From Chloroflexota bacterium (GTDB taxonomy: Bacteria > Chloroflexota > UBA6077 > SHYK01), in contig DASRDP010000152.1 in the NCBI GenBank assembly GCA_035652535.1, positions 1 through 64,000 on the forward strand: a DNA stretch of 64,000 nucleotides, read 5' to 3'. Below, piece by piece: positions 51,536 through 59,569 of this stretch; within the stretch, counting starts at the first letter, position 1, and every line of letters begins with the position of its first letter. A model generated the notes under the pieces. The model was given only the letters and a program-made list of their open reading frames with translations, made no database searches and was not told the origin of the DNA. Made by a program: the position numbers and the translations under genes.

Positions 51536-52630
51536 GTGGATGATATCCCGGCCCGCAAGGCGGATCACATCGACGTCGCGGCAAATCGGCCGGTGGCCGC
51601 CTCAATATCCCCCGGTTGGGACGACGTTACGCTCCTCCATCAGTCGCTGCCCGAGATCAACCTCTCCGACGTGGATCTGGGCGTCGACCTGTTCGGCCGC
51701 CACCTACAGGCCCCGATCGTCATCGCCTCCATGACCGGGGGGCACCCGCGGGCCGAGGAGATCAACCGCACGCTGGCACGGGCGGCGCAAGAATTTGGCC
51801 TCGCGATGGGCGTTGGCAGCCAGCGCGCCGGGATCCGGAGGCCAGAGCTGATCCCGACCTACGCCGTGGCGCGCGCGGCGGCGCCGGATGCATTCCTCAT
51901 CGCGAACGTGGGCGCTCCGCAGCTCATCGCCCAAAGGGACGAGCCGGCCCTGACCGATTCCGAGATCGCGCGTCTGGTCGCCGTGATTCAGGCGGACGCC
52001 CTGGCGATCCATCTGAACTATCTGCAGGAGGTCGTCCAACCGGAGGGGGACACGGACGCACGCGGGTGTTTGGACGCGGTCCGACGCGTAGCGCGAACGA
52101 TCGGCGTCCCGGTGATCGCGAAGGAGACCGGCGCGGGCGTGACGCGATCGCAGGCCCGGGCGCTCCGCGATGCAGGTGTCGCGGCGATCGATGTGGGGGG
52201 AGCCGGCGGAACCTCATTCGCCCTCGTGGAGGCGCTGCGCGCCGCCGATCGCGGCCTGTCATCGGCGGAGGACTTGGGCAAGACCCTGGCGGACTGGGGC
52301 ACGCCGACGGCCGCCTCGGTTCTGGAATGCGTTGGGCTCGGACTCCCGATCATCGCGACCGGCGGGATCCGCTCCGGCCTTGATGCCGCCAAGGCGCTGG
52401 CGCTGGGGGCCGACGCCGCGTCCATCGCCCGCCCCATGCTGTCAGCCGCCCTCGAAGGATACGAGGCGCTGCGCCAGTACGTGCGTGGGCTGCTGGACAC
52501 GCTTCGCGCCGTCCTGTTCCTCACCGGCTCGCCCACGGTGCGTGACCTCCAGATGCGCGACCACGTCATCACCGGACGGACAGCGGAGTGGATTCGGGCG
52601 CGGGGGCTAGTCCCGAAACTGCTGGGATGA
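51536..52630 (+). CDS. fni: Type 2 isopentenyl-diphosphate delta-isomerase
   Basis: A 364-residue FMN- and NADPH-dependent isomerase interconverting IPP and DMAPP. ARKADHI, IASMTGGH, GVGSQRAGIR, IHLNYLQEVVQPEGD (substrate His/Gln/Glu), KETGAGV, DVGGAGGTS and ATGGIRSGLD are all family blocks. Type 2 enzymes are typical of Firmicutes, Archaea, Chloroflexota and some others. It starts with GTG. The 3' end overlaps the convergent small gene by 24 bp. Confidence 0.93.
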   Translation: MDDIPARKADHIDVAANRPVAASISPGWDDVTLLHQSLPEINLSDVDLGVDLFGRHLQAPIVIASMTGGHPRAEEINRTLARAAQEFGLAMGVGSQRAGIRRPELIPTYAVARAAAPDAFLIANVGAPQLIAQRDEPALTDSEIARLVAVIQADALAIHLNYLQEVVQPEGDTDARGCLDAVRRVARTIGVPVIAKETGAGVTRSQARALRDAGVAAIDVGGAGGTSFALVEALRAADRGLSSAEDLGKTLADWGTPTAASVLECVGLGLPIIATGGIRSGLDAAKALALGADAASIARPMLSAALEGYEALRQYVRGLLDTLRAVLFLTGSPTVRDLQMRDHVITGRTAEWIRARGLVPKLLG

Positions 52631-52873
52631 GTGGCGCGGCAGCACGTGCACCCGCACATCATGCTGCAGCATTGCGTCGACGGTGCGCTCGGCGACCAGG
52701 TCCTGAATCACGAAGTCGTCGTCGACGTAGCTGTACACGCTGAGGTAGATGCGCCCGTCCTCGCTCACGCGGACCTCGAACGTCGCATCGGCGAACCGCT
52801 CCAGGATCGCATCCATCAGCTCGGCGAGAATCGTGTCTGCGACTCGTTCGGCGCGGGTTCTCCGGGCCCTCAC
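52607..52873 (-). CDS. Small partner protein of the HEPN gene
   Basis: An 88-residue protein: a basic helix (VRARRTRAERVADTILAEL) followed by an alternating beta-type region (ATFEVRVSEDGRIYLSVYSYV) and a C-terminal EVAERTVDAML-like helix and strand. The GTG start overlaps the HEPN stop by 4 bp (GTGA), so the two are coupled. HEPN genes usually pair with a nucleotidyltransferase; the GS-and-D-D motif of that fold is not seen here, so this is a different or very reduced partner. Function unknown. Confidence 0.6.
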   Translation of the reverse strand: MRARRTRAERVADTILAELMDAILERFADATFEVRVSEDGRIYLSVYSYVDDDFVIQDLVAERTVDAMLQHDVRVHVLPRHSSQQFRD

Positions 52874-53310
52874 TGGCTTCCCACCCGCGCCGAGACGAGA
52901 CCGACGAAGGACTGCGCACGCCGCACCGCCTCCCGAGCCGTCGTCTCGCTGACCGCGTCCGGCTCGTAATCGGCCTTCAGCCGCTCGTCGAAGATCGCCT
53001 TCAGGGTCCCCCGCATTCCATTCGGGTAGCGATGGAGCTGATCGACCAGGACGGAGGGGAACTTCACCTGGACGACATCGTGCGGCCAGTAGCGCTCGAC
53101 GACCGGCGCGACGTCCTCCGCGACCAGCGCCGCGACGGCTGCCTGGTAGCACGCGTAGTACGCGCGATTGACCGCGCTGTCGTGGTAGCCGCGGTCCAGC
53201 TCCAGCTGCGCGCAGGAAAGACTCGCGAGCGCTTTCGCCAGGTACGGGGCCCCTGTGGGCGCAACGCCCCGAACGGTTCGTCCGCGACGTAAGCCAAAGA
53301 GATCCGCCAA
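52870..53310 (-). CDS. HEPN-domain protein
   Basis: A 146-residue all-helical HEPN protein. LDRGYHDSAVNRAYYACYQAAVAAL and, later, KADYEPDAVSETTAREAVRRAQSFVG match the HEPN pattern common in bacterial toxin-antitoxin-like pairs. The Rx4-6H RNase motif is not evident, so ribonuclease activity is doubtful. It starts with TTG shortly after GGAGGAGG. Coupled to the small gene downstream. Confidence 0.75.
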   Translation of the reverse strand: MADLFGLRRGRTVRGVAPTGAPYLAKALASLSCAQLELDRGYHDSAVNRAYYACYQAAVAALVAEDVAPVVERYWPHDVVQVKFPSVLVDQLHRYPNGMRGTLKAIFDERLKADYEPDAVSETTAREAVRRAQSFVGLVSARVGSQ

Positions 53311-53430
53311 GGCCTCCTCCGCACGCTCAGTCTAACGGCCGCTTCCGACACCCCGCAACGCCTCCTGAAATGATGCCACCGCTGGCCAGCGCCGCCCCTC
53401 CATCCGCTCGCGATTCGGTAAGCTTTTGGC

Positions 53431-54261
53431 ATGTGTCCGGCTGACGAACCTGGTTTGGCCCTCGCATCCGATGCCATCGCATCCACGGCGCGGCGCGCTC
53501 CGGCGGTCCCCGAGGCGCTCGAGGCGGTGGTCTTCGATCTCGGCGGGACGCTGATCGACTATCTGGGCGGCGCGCCCAAGTGGCCAGAGATGGAGTTCCC
53601 GGGCGTCCACGCCCTCCATGCGCACCTCACCGCCGCCGGGCTTGGCGTCAACGTCGATCGTTTTCGCGCCCGCTTCATCGCGGCCATGGACCGGCGCTGG
53701 CGTTCGGCGACCGATTCCCTGCTCGATCCGCCCACCCTCGTGGCGCTTATCGACGAGATGTGCGAGGCGATGGGGCTCGCGCTCGATCTCGATGCGCGCG
53801 AGGCGGCCGTGATGAGCTACTGCCAGCCGATCGCCGAGCGCGCGACCCTGAAGGATGGCGCCGCGGAGCTGCTGCGTTGGCTAGCGGCGCGCGGCGTCCG
53901 GATCGGCCTGATCTCCAACTCGGTCTGGCCTGGCGACGCCCACCGCCGCGACCTCGAGCGGTTCGGCCTGCTGCGGCACTTCGACGCCACCGTGTTCTCG
54001 TCGGAATGCGGGCTCTGGAAACCGGACCCCCAGGTGTTCGCGCACACCCTCGGCCTGATGGGCGCGCGGCCAGCGGGGACCGTCTTCGTCGGTGACCGAT
54101 TGCTGGAGGACGTGCAGGGCGCGCAGCGGGCCGGTCTCCGATCGGTATTCGTCGAAGGGACGCCGGACTATCAGGACATCGACCCGAACAGCTTCCGGCC
54201 GGACGCGAGAATCCAGCGACTCGCGGACCTGCCCGGTGCGCTCGCCCGGCTGTTTGCCTGA
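53431..54261 (+). CDS. HAD-superfamily hydrolase (subfamily IA)
   Basis: A 276-residue phosphatase-type protein. Motif I is VVFDLGGTLID (nucleophile Asp and acid Asp-to-Gly variant DxGGT), motif II is GLISNSVWP, motif III is the Lys in GLWKPDPQVF, and motif IV is VFVGDRLLEDVQGAQRAG. Cap-domain length fits subfamily IA. The first 28 residues lie outside the domain, so the ATG at 53431 may be slightly upstream of the real start. Substrate unknown. Confidence 0.83.
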   Translation: MCPADEPGLALASDAIASTARRAPAVPEALEAVVFDLGGTLIDYLGGAPKWPEMEFPGVHALHAHLTAAGLGVNVDRFRARFIAAMDRRWRSATDSLLDPPTLVALIDEMCEAMGLALDLDAREAAVMSYCQPIAERATLKDGAAELLRWLAARGVRIGLISNSVWPGDAHRRDLERFGLLRHFDATVFSSECGLWKPDPQVFAHTLGLMGARPAGTVFVGDRLLEDVQGAQRAGLRSVFVEGTPDYQDIDPNSFRPDARIQRLADLPGALARLFA

Positions 54262-54310
54262 AGGCACCAGCCGGGCGACGGGCCCATTCTTCGCTGGTGG
54301 CGGCCGACAA

Positions 54311-54864
54311 TCAGCGAGAAACGCGCGCGAACAGGACGCGCACAGGGCAGGGGAACCCGGGCAACAGCGGCGATTGGAGCAGCTCGTCCTCGATCATGGT
54401 GGTGGCGGGGTGCAGGCCCTCCTGCGCGCGTCGGCAGCACTGGACCTGGCGCCGCCGCCAGTCCATGATCCAGTACTCGCGCACACCGCTGCGCCCGTAG
54501 AGCACGGGCGTGGCCTCGCGGTCGCGGCGCTCGTTCGCAGCTCCGGGGGAGAGGACTTCGATCACGAGGTCGGGCGCGCCGTGAAGCTTGCGGTCCGGTC
54601 AAGGAGCGTCGGGAGCCGCTCGGCGGTCACGTAGACGAGGTCTGGGGCGACGTCATCGTCCTCGGCGAAGATCAGGCCGGGGGCAACGTTGACCGCGCCG
54701 AGGCCCGTGTCCGTGCATCACGTATCGAGCGCTACCGCCAGCGCGACGCAGACGAGCTGATGATCCCAACCGGGCTGTTGTGACACAAACAGCGCTCCGT
54801 CGATGATCTCGTAGCGCTTTCCATCGTCCAAAAATGCGTCGAGATCGGCGGATGTGCAACGCAT
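54311..54864 (-). pseudogene. Uma2-family restriction-endonuclease-like gene, frameshifted
   Basis: Read leftward from ATG 54864, the first frame gives LDAFLDDGKRYEIIDGALFV and stops at TGA 54718-54720. A second frame continues with APGLIFAEDDDVAPDLVYVTAERLPTLLDRT, and near 54590 it must shift again to read DLVIEVLSPGAANERRDREA, LYGRSGVREYWIMDW and the end at 54311. These are the ordered blocks of a Uma2 (PD-(D/E)xK fold) protein of about 185 residues. Two frameshifts make it a pseudogene unless they are sequencing errors. Confidence 0.82.
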
Positions 54865-54952
54865 CGAGCGCGCCACGGGTCCTCTCCGGTCGGTGATGCG
54901 CCTGAGTTCACCCGCGCATTACGGAACTGTCGGGCTTACAATCCCTGCTGCG

Positions 54953-55801
54953 ATGGCAGATGCTTGCTTCTTTCACGATGAACACACGGAGATTTTTCTC
55001 TCCGACTGCCTGGCGCTCCCCAGCTTGATCCATCGACCCGCGCACCTCATCGTGACCAGTCCACCCTACAATCTCGGCAAGGATTACGGCGCGCGGAGCG
55101 ACCAGCTCAGCTACTCGCATTATCTCGAGGACGTGCGCCGGTGGGGCGAAGCGTGGCGGCAGGTCCTCGCGCCGGGGGCGCGAATCGCCATCAACATCCC
55201 TGTCGACACCAACGGGGAGCGGACCGGTCGCGGCAAGGGAAGCCGCAAGCTTACGACGGAGAAACGCTTCCTCCTTGCAGACTACCACCAGATCTTCGCG
55301 TCGCTGGGCTACATCTACAACACGACGATCCTCTGGGACGAGGGCAATGTGAGCCGCCGAACGGCCTGGGGCTCGTGGAAGAGCGCCAGCGACCCCTGGA
55401 TCACGACCCCCACGGAGGCGATCCTCGTCTACTCCTGGCAAACACGCAAGCGACCGGACGCGCGCGGAAAGGAGAGCGACGTCTGGCGCGACGAGTTTCT
55501 CGAGTGGTCGCTGGGCACGTGGCGTTTTGCGGGCGAATCCCCCAGCCGCGCCGGCGGCCATCCCGCCGCGTTTCCGCCCGAGCTGCCTCGGCGGCTCATC
55601 AAGCTCTACTCATTCAAGGGCGACACCGTGCTCGACCCCTTCAATGGATCCGGCACCACGACGGCAGTCGCGCGGTCGCTCGGCCGTTTCGGGATCGGGT
55701 TCGACGTGGAGCGGAAGTACTGTGCGCATGCAGCCGAGCGGGCCCGGGCCACGTGCTTCGGTGGAGAGAGCCTTCCCGATCCCCATACGCGCGTGGGGTA
55801 A
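54953..55801 (+). CDS. Site-specific DNA methyltransferase (beta-class amino-methyltransferase)
   Basis: A 282-residue DNA methyltransferase. The catalytic motif IV is VTSPPYNLGKDY near the N-terminus, and the SAM-binding motif I is DPFNGSGTTTAVARSLGR near the C-terminus; that order is the beta class, and SPPY favours N4-cytosine or N6-adenine methylation. ATG 54953 is chosen as it begins the conserved DACFFHDEHTEIFLSDCLAL block; upstream starts give a poor extension. No cognate restriction enzyme is adjacent, so it appears to be an orphan. Confidence 0.85.
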   Translation: MADACFFHDEHTEIFLSDCLALPSLIHRPAHLIVTSPPYNLGKDYGARSDQLSYSHYLEDVRRWGEAWRQVLAPGARIAINIPVDTNGERTGRGKGSRKLTTEKRFLLADYHQIFASLGYIYNTTILWDEGNVSRRTAWGSWKSASDPWITTPTEAILVYSWQTRKRPDARGKESDVWRDEFLEWSLGTWRFAGESPSRAGGHPAAFPPELPRRLIKLYSFKGDTVLDPFNGSGTTTAVARSLGRFGIGFDVERKYCAHAAERARATCFGGESLPDPHTRVG

Positions 55802-55862
55802 GGGCGGAACCGCTGGAGCCGCGGAGGCTGTTCCGCTGATCAGCGCCGGGCGCAGGGGCGTT

Positions 55863-56516
55863 TCAGTTTCGCGAGAAGGGGCCGAGGCTGCCCCCACGCC
55901 GCTGGAGGTGCTCCTCGAGGATTCGGCTCTCCCGGCGCAGAAGCTCGCGCTCCAGCTCGAGCCGACTCACCGTCGTGTCCATCTCCAGCAGCCGCTGGCG
56001 CTCCTCGTTGCCCACTCGAAGCACCGCCCCCACCAGGTATGACAGCTCCTCAGCCGTCGGTGGGAGCTGGAGCGGGGTGATCTCTTGCTCCGAAGCCGCC
56101 TGGAGCATCGCGACGTACCGCTGCACCAACGCCCCAACGTCGCTCACGACCGACTCGCTCGGTGTCGCATCGCTCTGCGCGTCTTCCAGCACCTCGACTT
56201 CGCCCACCATGTACGACCGCTTCTGCGCCGAATAGCTCTGGATGCGAAATCGCCGCGTGCCCACGGTCACGATGTTCATGCGCCCATCCTGCATCCGGTC
56301 GACGCCGATGATTTTGGCCAGCGTGCCCACGTCGAAGGGCACGGCCGGCTCCCCAACCTCCAGGCCTTCCTTGATGAGGACGACGCCGAAGGGGCGGTTC
56401 TGCTCAGAGCACATGCCGATCATCTCTCGGTACCGCTGCTCGAAAATGTGGAGCGGCAGTGGCATGCCGGGAAAGAGCACGGTATTGAGCGGAAAGAGGG
56501 GAATCTCCTCTGCCAC
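55863..56516 (-). CDS. Lon substrate-binding (LON/PUA-like) domain protein
   Basis: A 217-residue protein consisting of the Lon N-terminal domain only. IPLFPLNTVLFPGMPLPLHIFEQRYREMI and FGVVLIKEG are the family opening; the C-terminal part (about 130-217) is helical and rich in Glu/Arg. The ATPase and protease domains of Lon are absent, as usual for this stand-alone family. GTG 56516 has GGAGG 7 nt upstream and is preferred over ATG 56546. Divergent from the sigma-factor gene. Confidence 0.84.
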   Translation of the reverse strand: MAEEIPLFPLNTVLFPGMPLPLHIFEQRYREMIGMCSEQNRPFGVVLIKEGLEVGEPAVPFDVGTLAKIIGVDRMQDGRMNIVTVGTRRFRIQSYSAQKRSYMVGEVEVLEDAQSDATPSESVVSDVGALVQRYVAMLQAASEQEITPLQLPPTAEELSYLVGAVLRVGNEERQRLLEMDTTVSRLELERELLRRESRILEEHLQRRGGSLGPFSRN

Positions 56517-56669
56517 CCCATCGCCTCCGTGTGCGCTGCCTCGCATTCTACTCGTTCACATCGGCGAATACGCTACTATTTTCTGGCACGATGCCGACCG
56601 GCACCTGCGCAAACCGCTCGCCGGCCTGCGCGGTCCGGCACAGATCGCCAGGCGGGGGGACGGTTCACC

Positions 56670-57284
56670 ATCGCCATCTCTCAATCGCACCAGCCGCCGC
56701 GTTTCACCGGCGCTGACGAGCACGGCTTCACCGACGATGAGGCGCTCGAGTACATCGACGCCCTCTATCGGGCGGCGCTGCGCCTCATGCGCAACACGGC
56801 CGACGCGGAAGACCTCGTCCAGGAGACGTACCTCCGCGCCTTTCGCTTTCGCAACCAGTTCATCCGGGGATCGAACCTCCGCGCGTGGCTCTTCAAGATC
56901 CTCAGCAACACGGCCATCAGCCGCTTCCGACACACCAGTCACGAGCGCGGAAACGCGTCCCTCGACGAGATGGTCGAGGCCGAGCTGTATCCGCAGCTCA
57001 CGGACGGTGTGAGCGCACTAACGGAGAGCGCGGAGGACGAGGCCCTCAGCGGAATTCTGGACGTGGACGTTCGGCGCGCGCTCGAGTCCCTCCCCGAGCC
57101 ATTCCGCCTCGCCGTCGTCCTCTCGGATGTCGCCGGCTTCTCATACAAGGAAATTGCGGATATGCTCGAAGTACCGCAGGGCACCGTCATGTCGCGGCTA
57201 TTCCGCGGCAGGCGAATCTTGCGGAAGTGGCTTGCCGACTACGCGCGCCGGGTATCGCCCCCGACGGAGGGTTCCCCCCAATGA
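56670..57284 (+). CDS. ECF sigma-70 family RNA polymerase sigma factor
   Basis: About 204 residues. Region 2 is clear (YIDALYRAALRLMRNTADAEDLVQETYLRAFRFR ... NLRAWLFKILSNTAISRFR), and region 4 follows (LPEPFRLAVVLSDVAGFSYKEIADMLEVPQGTVMSRLFRGRRIL). No ATG/GTG/TTG lies in frame just before region 2. ATC at 56670, after a GGCGGGGGG run, is my preferred start; the alternative GTG at 56529 would leave only 12 nt to the divergent gene and add an Arg-rich tail. The stop overlaps the anti-sigma gene by ATGA. Confidence 0.86.
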   Translation: MAISQSHQPPRFTGADEHGFTDDEALEYIDALYRAALRLMRNTADAEDLVQETYLRAFRFRNQFIRGSNLRAWLFKILSNTAISRFRHTSHERGNASLDEMVEAELYPQLTDGVSALTESAEDEALSGILDVDVRRALESLPEPFRLAVVLSDVAGFSYKEIADMLEVPQGTVMSRLFRGRRILRKWLADYARRVSPPTEGSPQ

Positions 57285-57514
57285 ACTGCGACGAAGCGCT
57301 GCAGCTCCTCGAGCAATTTGTCGACCGAGAGTTGACGAGCGAGGAGATCACGGAGGTCCAGCGGCACCTCGGCGCGTGTCCGCCCTGTCTGCGCCTGTTT
57401 CACTTCGAGGAAAATCTACGCCGATTGGTTCGCCGCGCTTGCAACGAGTCCGCCCCCTCGGCGCTCCGCGAGCGCATCGTGAGTCAGTCGATAGGAGCGG
57501 AAACGCGAGACTAG
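57281..57514 (+). CDS. Zinc-finger anti-sigma factor (ZAS, zf-HC2)
   Basis: A 77-residue protein with the zinc motif HLGACPPC (H-x3-C-x2-C) and upstream Cys in MNCDEAL, as in RsrA-type anti-sigma factors that release their sigma factor on redox change. No membrane segment follows, so it is cytosolic. The ATGA overlap with the ECF sigma gene shows they are partners. Confidence 0.85.
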   Translation: MNCDEALQLLEQFVDRELTSEEITEVQRHLGACPPCLRLFHFEENLRRLVRRACNESAPSALRERIVSQSIGAETRD

Positions 57515-57601
57515 CAGGCGGCAGGCGCTCCGCCGGAGACGAATCCCAGAGACCGTCCACCGCCCCACCACTCGCTTCGCCGCGGCCCGTCCGGATCGCT
57601 G

Positions 57602-57610
57602 TGATAGACT
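57602..57610 (+). promoter_or_regulatory. Extended -10 element upstream of zinc-ribbon gene
   Basis: TGATAGACT lies 83 nt before the proposed ATC start at 57694, in the gap after the anti-sigma gene. Confidence 0.4.
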
Positions 57611-57681
57611 GAACATCGAGCACCGCGGGCGCGGAATAAATTTGGAGCGCAACCAGCCAGCGCCATCGCGCCTGGACCAAA

Positions 57682-57696
57682 GAGGAGGATCACATC
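57682..57696 (+). promoter_or_regulatory. Ribosome binding site with ATC start codon
   Basis: GAGGAGG (57682-57688) is 5 nt before ATC 57694. The frame has a TAA at 57637 and no ATG/GTG/TTG until GTG 57724, which lies after the zinc-binding CxxC, so ATC is the best-placed initiator. Confidence 0.6.
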
Positions 57697-58083
57697 GCAC
57701 GCTGTGAAGTATGCGGCCGCAAAGTGAAGCAGCCGTCGAAATCGATCTTGAATGGACGGATCATCTGCGCGGTCCACAACCCGCGCCAGGACCAGCGGGC
57801 CAATCGCCGCGACGATCGCCCGCGGCGGCCAGATGGCGACGTTCGGTACGGAGCGCCGGGCCCAGCGCCAGCCGTCGCCGCGGCGGTGGCCCCAGCGACG
57901 CCCGAGACAGCAGTCGCTGCGCCGGACCCCGCGGGTCTCACCCAATCGGCCGGCGTAGCGGAGCCGACGCCCGCTGAAGGTGGGCACGCGCCCGCCCCTG
58001 CAGACCTCGGGGCTGCGTCGTCGGACGCTGCCGCCTCTGTTTCCGCGCCCGCTCGGGGCGAGGAACACCCCGACACAGATTGA
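57694..58083 (+). CDS. Small zinc-ribbon protein with Ala/Pro-rich tail
   Basis: A 129-residue protein if started at ATC. The N-terminus is a compact zinc site, CEVCGRKVKQ followed by IICAVHNPR (C-x2-C ... C-x2-H), then an Arg/Asp-rich stretch and about 80 residues of Ala/Pro-rich disordered tail. Similar small treble-clef-like heads act as nucleic-acid or protein docking modules, but no function is known. The gene precedes the MoxR/VWA pair. Confidence 0.6.
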   Translation: MARCEVCGRKVKQPSKSILNGRIICAVHNPRQDQRANRRDDRPRRPDGDVRYGAPGPAPAVAAAVAPATPETAVAAPDPAGLTQSAGVAEPTPAEGGHAPAPADLGAASSDAAASVSAPARGEEHPDTD

Positions 58084-58144
58084 CAGAATCCGGGCTCCGA
58101 ATCGAGTATGCTAGGTTGGAGCTCTTCGTAGACAAGGAGTTGGC

Positions 58145-59539
58145 ATGAACCAGCCGAGGACGTTCGGCGAACTGCGACGCAGCGGATATCAGCCGCTTTC
58201 GGTCAAGGAGGAGATGCGCAAAAACCTCGCCGACCGGATTCGGAAGGGTGAAGAGCTCTTTCCCGGCATCGTCGGCTACGAGGATTCCGTCATCCCCCAG
58301 ATCGAGAACGCGATCATGTCCGGCCAGGACATCATCTTCCTCGGCGAGCGAGGCCAGGCCAAGACGCGCATCGCGCGTTCGCTCCTGAACCTGCTGGACG
58401 ACGAGATCCCCGTCGTTGCCGGCTCCGAAGTCAACGACAATCCATTCGCCCCCATCAGCCGTTACGCCATCGAGCGCCTCGAGGCGGAAGGCGACGACAC
58501 CGAAATCACCTGGGTCCCGCGCGAGCGCCGCTACGGCGAGAAGCTCGCGACGCCGGACACGACCATCGCGGACCTGATCGGCGAGGTAGATCCCATCAAG
58601 GTGGCGGAGGGCCGCTACCTCTCCGACGAGCTGACCATCCACTACGGGATGCTTCCGCGCACGAACCGGGGCGTCTTCTGCATCAACGAGCTGCCGGACC
58701 TGGCCGAGCGCATCCAGGTCGGGCTCCTGAACATCATGGAAGAGCGCGACGTTCAGATCCGCGGCTACAAGATCCGCCTACCCCTCGACGTGTTCATGGT
58801 GGCGAGTGCCAACCCGGAGGACTACACGAACCGCGGCCGGATCATCACACCCATCAAAGACCGGTTCGGGTCCGAGATTCGCACCCACTACCCGAAGACG
58901 CTCGAGCACGAGATCAGCATCATGGAACAGGAGTCCCAGCGCTTTTCGCTGCCGGGCCTCCAATCCGACGTGCCCACGTACATGAAGGAGATCGTCGCCG
59001 AGGTGACCCACCTCGCGCGCAAGAGCCCGGACATCTCGCAGCGCTCCGGCGTCTCGGTCCGCGTCTCGATCTCCAACTACGAAAACTTGATCGCCAGCGC
59101 GATGCGTCGATCTCTGCGCGTCGGCGAGGCCGACGTGTCCCCGCGCGTCAGCGACCTGGCCGCCCTTCTCGCTTCGACCACGGGAAAGATCGAGCTGGAG
59201 ACCGTGGGCGATTCGAAAGAGGACCGCATCGTGGACCGGCTGATTCAGGGAGCCGTGTTGAACGTCTTCAACCGCTACTTCACGGTTCAGGAGTTCGACG
59301 ATCTCGTCCACGCCTTCGAGAGCGGGCTGTCCGTAGAGGTCGGCGACACCCTGCCCTCCATGGAGTACATGCTCCAGGCGTCGTCGGCCGTGGGCCTCAA
59401 GGCTGCCGTGGCCAAGCTGGGGGTGCCGAACAACCCAGCCGCCATCGCCTCGGCCGTCGAGTTCGTGCTGGAGGGGCTCCACCTGAATCGCAAGCTGAAC
59501 AAGGACCGCATGGACCACCGCACGCGATATCGCAGGTAA
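58145..59539 (+). CDS. Magnesium-chelatase-I/MoxR-like AAA+ ATPase
   Basis: A 464-residue AAA+ protein. Walker A is GERGQAKT (residues 67-74). The Walker B position reads VFCINELPDL, with Asn where Asp is usual before the Glu, a trait I associate with this subfamily. Sensor 1 is VASANPEDYTNRGRIITPIKDRFG, and the C-terminal lid is helical. It probably remodels a client with the VWA protein encoded 30 nt downstream. GACAAGGAG precedes the ATG. It is not a chlorophyll-pathway gene by context. Confidence 0.86.
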   Translation: MNQPRTFGELRRSGYQPLSVKEEMRKNLADRIRKGEELFPGIVGYEDSVIPQIENAIMSGQDIIFLGERGQAKTRIARSLLNLLDDEIPVVAGSEVNDNPFAPISRYAIERLEAEGDDTEITWVPRERRYGEKLATPDTTIADLIGEVDPIKVAEGRYLSDELTIHYGMLPRTNRGVFCINELPDLAERIQVGLLNIMEERDVQIRGYKIRLPLDVFMVASANPEDYTNRGRIITPIKDRFGSEIRTHYPKTLEHEISIMEQESQRFSLPGLQSDVPTYMKEIVAEVTHLARKSPDISQRSGVSVRVSISNYENLIASAMRRSLRVGEADVSPRVSDLAALLASTTGKIELETVGDSKEDRIVDRLIQGAVLNVFNRYFTVQEFDDLVHAFESGLSVEVGDTLPSMEYMLQASSAVGLKAAVAKLGVPNNPAAIASAVEFVLEGLHLNRKLNKDRMDHRTRYRR

Positions 59540-59569
59540 CCGCCCCGGCGACAGGAGGAGGACTGGCGC

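Noticed and set aside
49214-51568. A 784-codon leftward frame covering the LLM gene and aroC
   Set aside because: The stretch over aroC is an Arg/Gly-rich shadow in another frame of the same strand, and the rest is antisense to the LLM gene.
54854-54952. N-terminal extension of the DNA methyltransferase
   Set aside because: The added 33 residues lie in the promoter/Uma2 start region and do not resemble the family; the conserved block begins at ATG 54953.
56529-56669. GTG 56529 as the ECF sigma start
   Set aside because: It would add an Arg-rich tail of 47 residues and leave 12 nt to the divergent Lon-domain gene, with no room for two promoters; kept only as an alternative.
58080-58112. TTGACA followed by TATGCT as a sigma-70 promoter for the second AAA+ gene
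   Set aside because: The spacing is 21 bp, too long for a normal promoter, and TTGACA overlaps the upstream stop codon.
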